From positions 46,350 through 110,349 of the forward strand of contig NZ_FNEK01000009.1 in assembly GCF_900099935.1 (NCBI RefSeq): 64,000 nt of DNA, read 5' to 3'. The position numbers and the translations under genes are program-made. Positions within the stretch are counted from its first letter, which is position 1; each line of letters starts with the position of its first letter. Of this stretch, positions 45,277-57,502 are shown piece after piece. Source of the stretch: Aliiruegeria lutimaris (GTDB taxonomy: Bacteria; Pseudomonadota; Alphaproteobacteria; Rhodobacterales; Rhodobacteraceae). The notes below the pieces were generated by a model. The model did no database searches, was not told where the DNA came from, and saw only the letters and a program-made list of their open reading frames with translations.

Positions 45277-45603
45277 ACTACGAACTGACGGAACAAGGTA
45301 TACGCCTGTCCGATTTCGTGGCCTGCCGATCGGCGCTGCAGCCAACCGTCAACCGCTTTTCTTGGCGCGATCGTGGAGTTGCGTCTCCCATCGACAGAGG
45401 TTGATTCTGTTCAGCGGCGCGCGCGTCAAGGATCCTGCGGATCGTGCCTCCGGCGAGATATTTTTCTGAAAGAGGAAAATACCGACGGTTATAGCTTCTT
45501 CTTTCTGCAAATATCCTGGGGGACGCGCTCGCGAGAGTGCGGGGGGGCAAAGCCCCCTCCGATGTCAGCAACAAGCATTTTCCCGCCATCACCGGTTGAG
45601 TAG
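45277..45603. other. 327-bp gap between dut and coaBC
   Basis: No gene. It holds the composite repeat described at 45423-45560; the first 140 bases contain no recognised element. Both flanking genes converge on it, so it probably carries their transcript ends. Confidence 0.5.
45423..45560. repeat. composite dispersed repeat (parts A+B), copy 1
   Basis: Part A: GGATCC-TGC-GGATCGT (45430-45445), GCCTCCGGCGAGATATTTTT, CTGAAAGAGGAAAA. A 25-base spacer follows. Part B: TTTCTGCAAATATCCTGGGG, an inverted GCGCTC-GCGAGAG stretch, GGGGGGCAAAGCCCCCT hairpin. The same order with small changes lies at 49802-49956; single parts lie at 9470 and 17587. Confidence 0.75.
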
Positions 45604-46800
45604 TCAGGCAATCTCGGCAGAAATGCGTTCCGCGAGCCTGCGCGCAACATCTTCTTTGCCAAGACGGGGCCATTGCTCCGCTCCCTGGTCGGAAATGAGG
45701 GTCACCTCGTTCTCACTGCCGCCCATGATGCCCGTTGCTTCCGAGACATCATTTGCAACGATCCAGTCACAGCCCTTGCGGGCACGTTTGGCGGTGGCAT
45801 TCGCCACGACGTCATTGGTTTCGGCAGCAAAACCCACCACGAGCGACGGCCGTCCCTTTGCCAGTTGCGAAACGCTGGCCAGAATGTCTGGATTCTCCGC
45901 GAATTCCAGCGCCGGTGCCTGCCCCGAGCCGTCTTTCTTCATCTTTTGACCGGCCGCGTTGCTGACCCGCCAATCGGCCACCGCCGCGGCGAAAACCGCC
46001 GCATCCGCCGGCAGCGCGTTCATCACCGCATCCCGCATCTGGCGCGCCGTCTCAACAGACAGCACATCCACGCCGAAAGGCGGCGGAACGCTGGCTGGAC
46101 CGGTCACAAAGGTGACCCGGGCGCCAAGCGCAACCAAGGCGGCGGCAATGGCGGTTCCCTGCGCGCCGCTGGAGCGGTTGGCGATATAGCGGACCGGGTC
46201 GATCGGCTCATGGGTGGGGCCGGAGGTCACAACCACATGCTTCCCCTTGAGCGGTCCATCGGACAGGGCTTGTTCAACGGCAGCGACGATCTCCGGCACT
46301 TCGGCCATCCGGCCAAATCCGTATTCTCCACAGGCCATCGGCCCTTCATTCGGCCCGACGGTCAGGATTCCATCGCCCCTGAGGGTCGCGAGATTTCGCC
46401 GCGTTGCCGGATGTTCCCACATGCGTACATTCATTGCCGGCGCAATCAGGACCCGTTTGTCCGTGGCCATGAGCAGCGTCGAAGCAAGGTCATTGGCATG
46501 ACCACCCGCCATCTTGGCCATCAGATCCGCGGTTGCCGGCGCCAAGACAACGAGGTCAGCCGCGCGGCTCAGTTCGATATGGCCCATCTCAGCCTCGTCG
46601 GTCAGGTCGAACAGATCACGATAGACCTTCCGGCCCGCCAGCGCCGAGGTGGAGAGAGGGGTTACAAACTGCTCAGCCGCCGGCGTGAGGACAGGGGCAA
46701 CAGAATAGCCCCGATCCTGAAGGCGCCGGATCAGATCCAGAGACTTGAAAGCGGCAATTCCGCCGCCAATGACCAGTAGAATGCGCTTGCCGGTTTTCAT
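45604..46800 (-). CDS. coaBC: bifunctional phosphopantothenoylcysteine decarboxylase/synthetase
   Basis: 398 aa CoA-pathway enzyme. CoaC half: ILLVIGGGIAAFKSLDLIRR, GHIELSRAADLVVLAPATAD, IAPAMNVRMWEHPATRRN, and the flexible flap GPMACGEYGFGRM. CoaB half: VVTSGPTHEPIDPVRYIANR, FAAAVADWRVSN and VGFAAETNDVV. It makes 4'-phosphopantetheine from phosphopantothenate and cysteine. In many relatives dut lies next to it in the same direction; here they converge. Confidence 0.96.
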   Translation of the reverse strand: MKTGKRILLVIGGGIAAFKSLDLIRRLQDRGYSVAPVLTPAAEQFVTPLSTSALAGRKVYRDLFDLTDEAEMGHIELSRAADLVVLAPATADLMAKMAGGHANDLASTLLMATDKRVLIAPAMNVRMWEHPATRRNLATLRGDGILTVGPNEGPMACGEYGFGRMAEVPEIVAAVEQALSDGPLKGKHVVVTSGPTHEPIDPVRYIANRSSGAQGTAIAAALVALGARVTFVTGPASVPPPFGVDVLSVETARQMRDAVMNALPADAAVFAAAVADWRVSNAAGQKMKKDGSGQAPALEFAENPDILASVSQLAKGRPSLVVGFAAETNDVVANATAKRARKGCDWIVANDVSEATGIMGGSENEVTLISDQGAEQWPRLGKEDVARRLAERISAEIA

Positions 46801-47128
46801 GCCCGCCTTCCCGAAGCTGTATCTCCCTCCGGTCTAGGCAGTCGCCGGAAGCAAGGCAACCCGCTGCTGCCCGACGGGGCACAGCCCCGCGCGCCGAAGG
46901 TGCGCCCTGCCCCAATGGCCGGAGACGCCGCAGGCGCCGAGGACCGAGGGGAAGCCTCGCTCCCATGGCCGAACCTTGTCGGCAGCCTCGATGGCATATT
47001 CGCGCAACCTGGGATCCTGCCTCGCGACAATAACAATAGGGTATAGGCCGCTCTCTCGGGCATCGGCTGAAAAGTCCGGTCGAGCAGCCGGCGCAAGGCG
47101 AAACGCCCCCAGACAGCTCCCGAAATTC
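46801..47128. other. 328-bp gap between coaBC and mcd
   Basis: On the minus strand one frame reads RPDFSADARESGLYPIVIVA then RQDPRLREYAIEAADKVRPW before ending at TAG 46834-46836. It looks coding-like but has no start codon and no ribosome site after the mcd stop, so it may be a gene remnant. The last part contains GGGGCTGTGCCCC, a hairpin like those in intergenic repeats of this group. Nothing else is seen. Confidence 0.3.
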
Positions 47129-48826
47129 CTACCCGAGCAGCCTTCTGGCGATGACCTGTGCCTGGATCTCGGCCGCACCCTCGAAGATGTTAAGGATCCG
47201 CGCGTCGCAGAGCACGCGGCTGATCGCATATTCCAGCGCAAAGCCGTTGCCGCCATGGATCTGCAAGCCATTGTCCGCCGCGGCCCAGGCCACGCGGGCA
47301 CCGAGCAGCTTGGCCATGCCGGCTTCCAGGTCACAACGCTGGTCGTGATCCTTTTCCCAAGCCGAGAAATAGGTGAGCTGACGCGCCACCATGATCTCCA
47401 CCGCCATCATGGCGAGCTTGCCGGAGACGCGCGGGAATTCGATCAGCGCCTTGCCGAACTGCTTGCGGTCCTGCGCGTATTTCATGGCGATATCGAGCGC
47501 CGATTGCGCCACGCCGATAGCCCGTGCCGCGGTCTGGATCCGCGCGGCCTCGAAGGTCTTCATCAGCTGCTTGAAGCCTTGCCCCTCGACGCCACCGAGC
47601 AGGTTCTCGCCCTTGACGTGGAAATTGTCGAAGCCGAGCTCGTATTCCTTCATGCCACGATAGCCGAGCACCTCGATCTCGCCGCCGGTCATGCCCTCGG
47701 TCGGGAACGGGTCCTCCTCCGAGCCGGGAATTTTCTCGGCGAGAAACATCGACAGCCCCCTGTGATCCGTGGTCTCCGGATCGGTCCGCGCGAGCAGTGT
47801 CATCACATGGGTACGCGCGGCATGGGTGATCCATGTCTTGTTGCCCGTCACCTTGTAATCGCCATTTTCGTCCTTCACCGCACGGGTGCGCAGCGCGCCG
47901 AGATCGGAGCCGGTATTCGGCTCGGTGAAAACCGCCGTGGGCAGAATCTCCGCGCTTGAAAGTTTCGGAAGCCAGTATTCCTTCTGCGCGTCCGTTCCGC
48001 CGGCGAGGATAAGTTCGGCAGCGATCTCGGAGCGCGTGCCCAGCGAACCGACACCGATATAGCCGCGCGAGAGCTCCTCGGAGACAACGACCATCGAGGC
48101 CTTGCTGAGGCCGAAGCCGCCATATTCCTCCGGGATGGTCAGGCCGAACACGCCCATCTCGGCCAGTTCCTCGATGATCTCCATCGGGATCAGCTCGTCC
48201 TTCAGGTGCCACTCATGCGCGTTCGGCTCCACGCGCTCCACCGCGTAGCGACGGAACTGTTCGCGGATCATTTCAAGCTCGTCTTCGAGCCCGGTCGCAC
48301 CGACGGTAATGTTGGCCGATTGCTCTTGCATCAGCTCGACAAGCCGCGTGCGGGCCCGCTGTGAATTGCCGTTCTGACAGAGCAACGCAATCTCGGTCGT
48401 GTGCAGCCGCTGAAGGTCTTCCAGCTCATCGAGCCCCATGTCGCGAACGCGCACTATCTCGCCCTGCGACATCGGGATGCCACCCTGGATCTGAAGCAGG
48501 TACTCACCAAAGGCGATCTGGTGGATCAGTTGTTCGATCTCGCCGAACTTGCCCTCGCCCTGCAGACGCTCGGCCCAGACCTGCATCTGCGTGAGCGACT
48601 GTGCATAGGTCGCCAGCCACGCCAAGGCGTGGGCCGCTGTCTGGTGCTGTTCCAAAAGCGCGCCCGACACACGTCCGCCGCTGTCCACGCGGGACTTCAC
48701 CGCGGTGGTGGCGGCGTCCACCAACTCGTCGACCGGGGCAATCGCCGCTTTCGTCAGCTCTAGCAGATTGTCGAGAATGGGGCGCTCGACCGTGTTCGGG
48801 GGCAGGTCCTGTCCATCATGCGGCAT
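47129..48826 (-). CDS. mcd: (2S)-methylsuccinyl-CoA dehydrogenase
   Basis: 565 aa acyl-CoA dehydrogenase of the ethylmalonyl-CoA pathway. It has the extra N-terminal domain of about 165 residues typical of Mcd (AALEQH-like LLEQHQTAAHALAWLATYAQ, GKFGEIEQLIHQIAFGEYLL, GGIPMSQGEIVRVRD) before the ACAD core (AVFTEPNTGSDLGALRTRAV, NKTWITHAARTHVMTLLART, LQIHGGNGFALEYAISRVL) and the end FEGAAEIQAQVIARRLLG. It oxidises methylsuccinyl-CoA to mesaconyl-CoA during acetyl-CoA assimilation. No other pathway gene (ecm, ccr, mch) is in the window. Confidence 0.92.
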   Translation of the reverse strand: MPHDGQDLPPNTVERPILDNLLELTKAAIAPVDELVDAATTAVKSRVDSGGRVSGALLEQHQTAAHALAWLATYAQSLTQMQVWAERLQGEGKFGEIEQLIHQIAFGEYLLQIQGGIPMSQGEIVRVRDMGLDELEDLQRLHTTEIALLCQNGNSQRARTRLVELMQEQSANITVGATGLEDELEMIREQFRRYAVERVEPNAHEWHLKDELIPMEIIEELAEMGVFGLTIPEEYGGFGLSKASMVVVSEELSRGYIGVGSLGTRSEIAAELILAGGTDAQKEYWLPKLSSAEILPTAVFTEPNTGSDLGALRTRAVKDENGDYKVTGNKTWITHAARTHVMTLLARTDPETTDHRGLSMFLAEKIPGSEEDPFPTEGMTGGEIEVLGYRGMKEYELGFDNFHVKGENLLGGVEGQGFKQLMKTFEAARIQTAARAIGVAQSALDIAMKYAQDRKQFGKALIEFPRVSGKLAMMAVEIMVARQLTYFSAWEKDHDQRCDLEAGMAKLLGARVAWAAADNGLQIHGGNGFALEYAISRVLCDARILNIFEGAAEIQAQVIARRLLG

Positions 48827-48977
48827 GGCTCGAATCCTTCGGTTTCCGGTTTCGGACGGTCATAATCCTTTCGCGGGTGCAGCGCAACATAATTTCAATT
48901 TGACATAACGTTTATTCGCAATATGTCCCGAGCAATTTGCAGATGCAGCGACTGCTGCGATGGAGTAAGCGCGGGGA

Positions 48978-49751
48978 ATGGATCTCTCATTGTTCATGGG
49001 CGGGCTGCCGCCGCTGCTTTTCGCCATCGCCTGCGGCGTGGCGCTCGTGGCCGCCTTCGTGAAAGGCGCCACCGGATTCGCAATGCCCATGATCATGGTC
49101 TCCGGCATGGCCGCGTTCCTGTCGCCGGAAATGGCACTGGCCGGACTTATCCTGCCAACGGTCATCACCAACGGCTTCCAAGCCTTTCGGGATGGCGTGG
49201 GCGCGGCGCTATCCACGATCAAGCGCTATCGGTACTATCTCGGCGTTGGCGCCGTTTTCCTGATCGCCTCGGCGCAACTGGTGCGCAGCATCGATGAACG
49301 GTTCCTCTTCGGAATGATCGGCTTTCCGATTGTCGCCTTCGGCTTGCTGCAATTGGCCGGAATCCGCCCGAGGATTAGCGATGAAAGCCGCATTCCCGCC
49401 GAGATCGGCTTGGGAGCATTGTCTGGCATCGTCGGCGGTGTATCCGGTGTATGGGGTCCGCCCCTCGTGCTCTACCTGACAGCCACCGCCACCCCGAAAG
49501 GGGACCAGATGCGTGCATTGGGCGTCGCATTCGGGCTCGGCGCAATTCTTCTCTTCATCACCCATCTGCAAACCGGCGTGCTCAACGCCCGCACCCTACC
49601 CTTCTCCGCCGCGATGGTACTGCCCGCATTGCTCGGCATGCGGTTCGGCCAAAAGATACAGGATCGCCTGGACCAGGAAAGCTTCCGAAAGGTTACCCTG
49701 CTGGTGCTGATCGTGGCGGGACTGAACCTGATCCGGCGGGCAATCTTCTAA
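48978..49751 (+). CDS. TauE/SafE family sulfite/anion exporter-like permease
   Basis: 257 aa membrane protein with about eight helices. KGATGFAMPMIMVSGMAAFL in the first half and GIVGGVSGVWGPPLVLYLTA in the second are the paired TauE/SafE (DUF81) motifs. Members move sulfonates, sulfite or organic acids; substrate unknown. It is divergent from mcd with a 151-bp spacer. Confidence 0.9.
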   Translation: MDLSLFMGGLPPLLFAIACGVALVAAFVKGATGFAMPMIMVSGMAAFLSPEMALAGLILPTVITNGFQAFRDGVGAALSTIKRYRYYLGVGAVFLIASAQLVRSIDERFLFGMIGFPIVAFGLLQLAGIRPRISDESRIPAEIGLGALSGIVGGVSGVWGPPLVLYLTATATPKGDQMRALGVAFGLGAILLFITHLQTGVLNARTLPFSAAMVLPALLGMRFGQKIQDRLDQESFRKVTLLVLIVAGLNLIRRAIF

Positions 49752-49801
49752 GGCACTTGCGAAGGGATCAGGGCTCAAAGAAGCCAAGCTTTGCAGTTGC
49801 A

Positions 49802-49956
49802 TCGTCCCGCGCGCTTTCGCGCGGGGACGATCCCGCGGATCGTGCTTCCGACGGAAATATCTCCTGACAGAGGAAACCTGCGAGGATATCGGCTTCCTCT
49901 TTCCCAAAATATCCTGGGGGGAGCGCTCCACAGAGCGCGGGGGGCAAAGCCCCCTT
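49802..49956. repeat. composite dispersed repeat (parts A+B), copy 2
   Basis: Hairpin CCCGCGCG-CTTT-CGCGCGGG (49806-49824), palindrome ACGATCC-CGC-GGATCGT (49827-49843), GCTTCCGACGGAAATATCTC, CTGACAGAGGAAA; then TTTCCCAAAATATCCTGGGG, inverted GCGCTC-GAGCGC and GGGGGGCAAAGCCCCC. It fills the 265-bp gap between the TauE-like gene and modC, both of which end here. Confidence 0.75.
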
Positions 49957-50016
49957 TTCCACATTGACAGAAAGCTCAAGGCCGCATGGGCTCGGTGTTT
50001 TGGATCGCGACCGCTT

Positions 50017-51114
50017 TCAGACAGCCCCGCCCGCGCCGATATCGCTTCGGGCGAAAGCGACCGACTTAACGATCGCATGACATTCCCGTCCGGGTTCCAG
50101 GCCCAACGCCAACGCAGAACGTTTCGTTATGCGTGCCAGAAGCCGGTCGGTTCCGGACTCGAGTTGGACCATCATCCCCGCGCCGTCTCCCGGCCTGAGG
50201 GCAAGAACGCGGGCCGGGAGGATATTGAGCGCAGAGATCCCCTTTGGCGGCTCCAGTGCCAGGATCACCTCATGCGCCGGAATTCGCACCCGCAACCGCG
50301 TTCCCGGCGGCGCGGCCACGCCCAGCAGAAGGAGCGTGCCGGCGGATGTGGCCAGGGTGGTCAGCCCGTCTTCGTGATGTTGCTCAACGCGCACTGCCAG
50401 CAAAGCGCCCGCTTCCTGTGGCCCAAGCGCGGGCACCGTCGCAGGATCGGAGAGAACCTGCGAGGCCGAGCCAGAGCGCAGGACCTGCCCCTCACGCAGG
50501 ACGACGACATGCGTGGCAAGCCGCGCCACTTCTGCCATGGAATGGCTGACATAAAGTATGGGAATCCGGGCCTCGTCGCGCAGCCGTTCGAGATAAGGCA
50601 GGATTTCCTCCTTGCGCGCCGCATCCAGCGCGGCCAGCGGCTCGTCCAGTAGTAGAAGGCGCGGCGTCGACAGCAGGGCCCGTCCGATCGCGACGCGCTG
50701 CTGCTCGCCCCCTGACAACCCGGCAGGGTGGCGATCCAGCAAAGGTTCGATCCCCAGCATGTCCAGCACGCGCCGCTCCTGCGCCGGATCGCGCGCACGG
50801 CGGTTCATCCGGCGTCCGTAATCGAGGTTGCGGCCGACCGACATATGCGGAAAGAGCCGCCCGTCCTGGAAGACATAGCCGACACGGCGGCGGTGTGGCG
50901 GCAGCCAGTGGCCGGTTGCGCTGTCCTGCAACACCCAGTCGCCGACCGCGATCCTGCCGGCATCGGGCTGCAGAAGACCGGCAACCGCCTGCACCACGGT
51001 GGTCTTGCCCGCGCCGGAATGGCCGAACAGCGCCGTCACGCCATCCGGACTCTCGAAACCGGCCTGCAGCGTGAAGCCGTCTCGCCGGTGCGTCAGCTCG
51101 ACTGAAAGGCTCAT
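50017..51114 (-). CDS. modC: molybdate ABC transporter ATP-binding protein
   Basis: 365 aa. Walker A FGHSGAGKTTVVQAVAGLL, signature LSGGEQQRVAIGRALL, Walker B LLLLDEPLAALDAARKEEIL, switch His in LYVSHSMAEVARLATHVVVL. The C-terminal Mop/TOBE molybdate domain spans about residues 290-360 (ISALNILPARVLALRPGDGA). ATG 51114 overlaps the modB stop by four bases. It powers molybdate import for Mo-cofactor enzymes. Confidence 0.95.
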   Translation of the reverse strand: MSLSVELTHRRDGFTLQAGFESPDGVTALFGHSGAGKTTVVQAVAGLLQPDAGRIAVGDWVLQDSATGHWLPPHRRRVGYVFQDGRLFPHMSVGRNLDYGRRMNRRARDPAQERRVLDMLGIEPLLDRHPAGLSGGEQQRVAIGRALLSTPRLLLLDEPLAALDAARKEEILPYLERLRDEARIPILYVSHSMAEVARLATHVVVLREGQVLRSGSASQVLSDPATVPALGPQEAGALLAVRVEQHHEDGLTTLATSAGTLLLLGVAAPPGTRLRVRIPAHEVILALEPPKGISALNILPARVLALRPGDGAGMMVQLESGTDRLLARITKRSALALGLEPGRECHAIVKSVAFARSDIGAGGAV

Positions 51115-51809
51115 GTCGCCCCCCTCTGCCGCGCCATGCGCCGTGCGAGCCATTCGCTGGCCACGAGGGCGGACATGGCGATGACCACCGAGATCACGAC
51201 GAGACGAATGGCCGAGCCTTCGGCCCCCGGCACTTGCAGAAAGGCATAGACCGCCGAAGGCAGGGTCTGTGTCTGGCCGGGAATGTTGGAAACGAAGGTG
51301 ATTGTCGCACCGAACTCGCCCATTGCCTTGGCAAAGGCGAGGATGGTGCCGGCAAGGATGCCGGGAAGGACCAGCGGCAGCGTGACCGTTCCAAAGACCC
51401 GCAGCCGGGAGGCGCCCAGTGTGGCGGCGGCCTGTTCGAGGCCGGGGTCGACGGCTTCGATGGACAGACGAATGGAGCGTACCATGAGCGGGAAGGCCAT
51501 GATCGCCGCGGCCAGCGCGGCGCCGGTCCAGTGAAAGGCAAAGCCGATACCGAATGTGTCGTAGAGAAATGCGCCCACCACGCCGCGGCGCCCGAATGTG
51601 AGCAAGAGCAGGTACCCGGTAACGACAGGTGGCAGGATCAGGGGCAAATGCACCAGTCCGTTCAGCAATTGCCGGCCCGGGAATCGGCCACGCGCCAGCA
51701 GGTAGGCGGTCGCAATTCCGAGTGGTAGGCTCAGCAACACGGCCCAGAACGAGACTTTCAGCGACAGGCCGACCGCCGCCCAGGCTTCCGCTGACAGGCC
51801 GAGGGTCAT
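51111..51809 (-). CDS. modB: molybdate ABC transporter permease
   Basis: 232 aa inner-membrane permease with about five to six helices. LSLKVSFWAVLLSLPLGIAT, HLPLILPPVVTGYLLLLTFG, and the EAA loop with ATLGASRLRVFGTVTLPLVL then AFAKAMGEFGATITFVSNIP are typical of ModB. Overlaps modA stop and modC start, so the three genes form one unit. Confidence 0.95.
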   Translation of the reverse strand: MTLGLSAEAWAAVGLSLKVSFWAVLLSLPLGIATAYLLARGRFPGRQLLNGLVHLPLILPPVVTGYLLLLTFGRRGVVGAFLYDTFGIGFAFHWTGAALAAAIMAFPLMVRSIRLSIEAVDPGLEQAAATLGASRLRVFGTVTLPLVLPGILAGTILAFAKAMGEFGATITFVSNIPGQTQTLPSAVYAFLQVPGAEGSAIRLVVISVVIAMSALVASEWLARRMARQRGAT

Positions 51810-52579
51810 TGCGCCCCCTGTGCGGGAATTTCGAAACCGTGCGCGCGGAAGATCTCACCCGCTTCCGCGCCCGCAAGGAACCGGGCCAACTCCGCGGCCG
51901 GGGCGCCTGCATCGTTCATGACGGCGAGCGGGTAGCGGATGGGGGGATGTGTGTCTGCAGGAATGGTGGCGACGACGCCGACACGCGGTTCGGCTCTGGC
52001 ATCGGTCGCATAGACGATGCCGAGCGGGGCTTCGCCTGCAGCGACCAGCGCCAATGCGGCGCGGACATTGTCGGCCTGCGCAACGCGCGGCGCGACACTG
52101 TTCCAGAGGCCGAGCGTCTCCAGCGCGGCCTTGCCATAGATGCCGGCGGGCACGGCATCGACAAGCGCCATGGCCAGCCGCCCGTCGCCAAGCCGGGTGG
52201 CGAGCGCATCGGGGGAAAGTAGGTCGAGCGGATCCGCGGCCGGATCACCGGCGATGACAACTAGGGAATTGGCCAGCAGGTCGGTCCGGGTTCCCTCGCG
52301 GAGCAGTCCATCGGCCTCCAGAACGTTCATCCAGTTCTCATTGGCGGACAGGAGCAGGTCTGCCGGGGCACCGGCCTGGATCTGGCGGGCAAGGGTCGAG
52401 CTTCCGGCCAGCGAGATGACCGCCCGGTTTCCGCTCCGCTCGGACCAGGCGTCACAGGCCTCCTCCAACGCCTCCTTTACGCTGGACGCAGCAAAGACCA
52501 GCACGTCGCCGGCCTGCGCCGGGTGAGCCGGAAGAACGCTCCAGACAGCCATGGCGAGAGCGGCAATGTGCTGTTTCAT
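51806..52579 (-). CDS. modA: molybdate ABC transporter substrate-binding protein
   Basis: 257 aa periplasmic protein. Signal peptide KQHIAALAMAVWSVLPAHPA ends near Ala-Gly; VLVFAASSVKEALEEACDAW holds the oxyanion-binding Ser residues, with SLAGSSTLARQIQAGAPADL and GEAPLGIVYATDARAEPRVG following. It captures molybdate or tungstate. First gene of modABC. No ModE box was recognised in the 137-bp region before it. Confidence 0.94.
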   Translation of the reverse strand: MKQHIAALAMAVWSVLPAHPAQAGDVLVFAASSVKEALEEACDAWSERSGNRAVISLAGSSTLARQIQAGAPADLLLSANENWMNVLEADGLLREGTRTDLLANSLVVIAGDPAADPLDLLSPDALATRLGDGRLAMALVDAVPAGIYGKAALETLGLWNSVAPRVAQADNVRAALALVAAGEAPLGIVYATDARAEPRVGVVATIPADTHPPIRYPLAVMNDAGAPAAELARFLAGAEAGEIFRAHGFEIPAQGAQ

Positions 52580-52660
52580 CGGTCAAAACCCGTTCCGGTT
52601 GCCCCGATACTGTTCCCTGCCACCGGCGGGGACAAGGCCAAAAGGCGCGCGCCAGCCCAA

Positions 52661-52690
52661 ATAGAAACGGCCCGGACAAAGCCGGGCCGC
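52661..52690 (-). terminator. rho-independent terminator of pckA
   Basis: On the minus strand CGGCCCGG, loop CTTTGT, CCGGGCCG and then TTTCTATTT. 8-bp perfect stem, about 27 bp after the pckA stop. Confidence 0.85.
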
Positions 52691-52716
52691 CACGAGGTGC
52701 TACGCGTTAGGGCTTG

Positions 52717-54315
<1,599 letters not shown>

Positions 54316-54470
54316 GAATCTCTCCCCTTGACCGCAATCGCGGTCTTTCCCCTCTCAAAAAACGATTGGCAGGCGGAGCGCCTGCCAGCCGAAATCTCCC
54401 TTGTGCGTGCCGAAATGCGGATCGCACATGTCCCTGCGGCCTCGAATGGCGGGGTTTAGAATTATTTTCA

Positions 54471-54501
54471 ACAAAAAAGGGGGCGGCCTAAAGCCGCCCC
54501 C
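54471..54501 (-). terminator. rho-independent terminator of pckG
   Basis: On the minus strand GGGGGCGGC, loop TTTAG, GCCGCCCCC then TTTTTTGTTG. Strong 9-bp GC stem plus a T-run, 23 bp beyond the pckG stop, so the two PEPCK genes end separately and are probably not a simple operon. Confidence 0.88.
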
Positions 54502-54523
54502 CGAATTTCACGCCGAAGCGCTA

Positions 54524-56362
<1,839 letters not shown>

Positions 56363-56768
56363 GCGTTCCTCCTGGGATTGCAGTGATGTTGCGCAGGGGG
56401 GGGCCTGCCAGCCAAGGACATCTCGTCCCGGCGCGCTCCGTATAACACCTCCGAAAACGTTTGGTACCGCCAACGAGGTCGATTGTTAGCGCTACAATGT
56501 CGCTGTTTCCCGCCATGAATAGCCGACTTGCCGGCACCACATGACCGGAGACAGTTTTCGCATACCGTCATGTGTTCCATTGCATACCGCGCCTCTTGAA
56601 CAGCCGGATGCTGCGACAAGCTGTGATGCAAATTAGCCATTCCTTTCCGAAATGACGCTTTGTTGGAGCCGCGAAACCCATGTGATTCGCATTGACAGTT
56701 GATTCCCTGCCCCGGAAACGTGAGAATGTGTCAATAAATCAAGAAAGAGCAGTACGAGGGTCATACTA
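56363..56768. other. 406-bp divergent control region between pckG and chvI
   Basis: No gene is seen. It holds the promoters of pckG (left) and chvI (right), with a LacI-type palindrome at 56483-56497. Close to chvI a stretch CATTGACAGTTGATTCC and an AT-rich GTCAATAAATCAAG may carry its promoter. Confidence 0.45.
56483..56497. promoter_or_regulatory. LacI-family-type palindrome upstream of pckG
   Basis: TTGTTAGCGCTACAA, centred on the palindrome TAGCGCTA, resembles the TGTTAGCGCTAACA operators of LacI/GalR regulators. It lies about 120 bp before the pckG start. A PckR-type LacI regulator of gluconeogenesis is known in rhizobia, so a related control is plausible here. Confidence 0.4.
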
Positions 56769-57470
56769 ATGTCGCGCATCGCGCTTGTGGACGACGACAG
56801 AAATATCCTCACATCGGTATCCATGACGCTGGAAGCCGAAGGGTTCGAGGTAGAAACTTATAATGACGGCCAATCGGCGCTTGACGCCTTCAACCGGCGG
56901 CTGCCGGACATGGCCGTTCTCGATATAAAGATGCCCCGCATGGACGGGATGGATCTGCTGCAGAGGCTACGGCAGAAAACCTCCATGCCGGTCATTTTCC
57001 TGACATCCAAGGATGACGAGATCGACGAGGTGCTCGGCCTGCGCATGGGCGCGGACGATTACGTCAAGAAGCCCTTCTCCCAGCGTCTGCTGGTGGAGCG
57101 GATCCGGGCACTGCTGCGTCGCCAGGAAGCGATCTCGGCAGACGAGGCCGGCGAGCCGGAGACCAGCCAGGTCCTGACCCGTGGCGAGTTGAACATGGAC
57201 CCGCTGCGCCACTCGGTGAGCTGGAAAGGCCGGGACGTGGCGCTGACGGTTACCGAGTTCCTGCTACTTCAGGCGCTCGCGCAACGCCCCGGATTCGTCA
57301 AGAGCCGCGACCAACTCATGGATGTCGCCTATGACGACCAGGTTTATGTAGACGACCGGACGATCGACAGCCACATCAAGCGACTGCGCAAGAAGATGCG
57401 GAGCGTCGATACGGAATTCTCGGCAATCGAGACTCTGTATGGTATCGGCTACCGCTACAACGAAGAGTAA
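56769..57470 (+). CDS. chvI: response regulator ChvI
   Basis: 233 aa OmpR-type regulator. Receiver: [20 protein letters not shown], phospho-acceptor Asp52 in [15 protein letters not shown], Lys in [18 protein letters not shown]-binding winged helix: [20 protein letters not shown] and [19 protein letters not shown]. With ChvG it controls envelope, acid and host- or surface-linked genes in alphaproteobacteria. First gene of chvI-chvG-hprK-rapZ-ptsEIIA-HPr. Confidence 0.96.
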   Translation: MSRIALVDDDRNILTSVSMTLEAEGFEVETYNDGQSALDAFNRRLPDMAVLDIKMPRMDGMDLLQRLRQKTSMPVIFLTSKDDEIDEVLGLRMGADDYVKKPFSQRLLVERIRALLRRQEAISADEAGEPETSQVLTRGELNMDPLRHSVSWKGRDVALTVTEFLLLQALAQRPGFVKSRDQLMDVAYDDQVYVDDRTIDSHIKRLRKKMRSVDTEFSAIETLYGIGYRYNEE

Positions 57471-57502
57471 TCGGTTCGCCGGGAAAGAAAGGCGCGTAAC
57501 AG

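Noticed and set aside
52580..52716. Molybdenum-cofactor riboswitch or ModE box before modA
   Set aside because: No matching paired structure or ModE-like dyad was found in the 137 bases, which are mostly taken by the pckA terminator.
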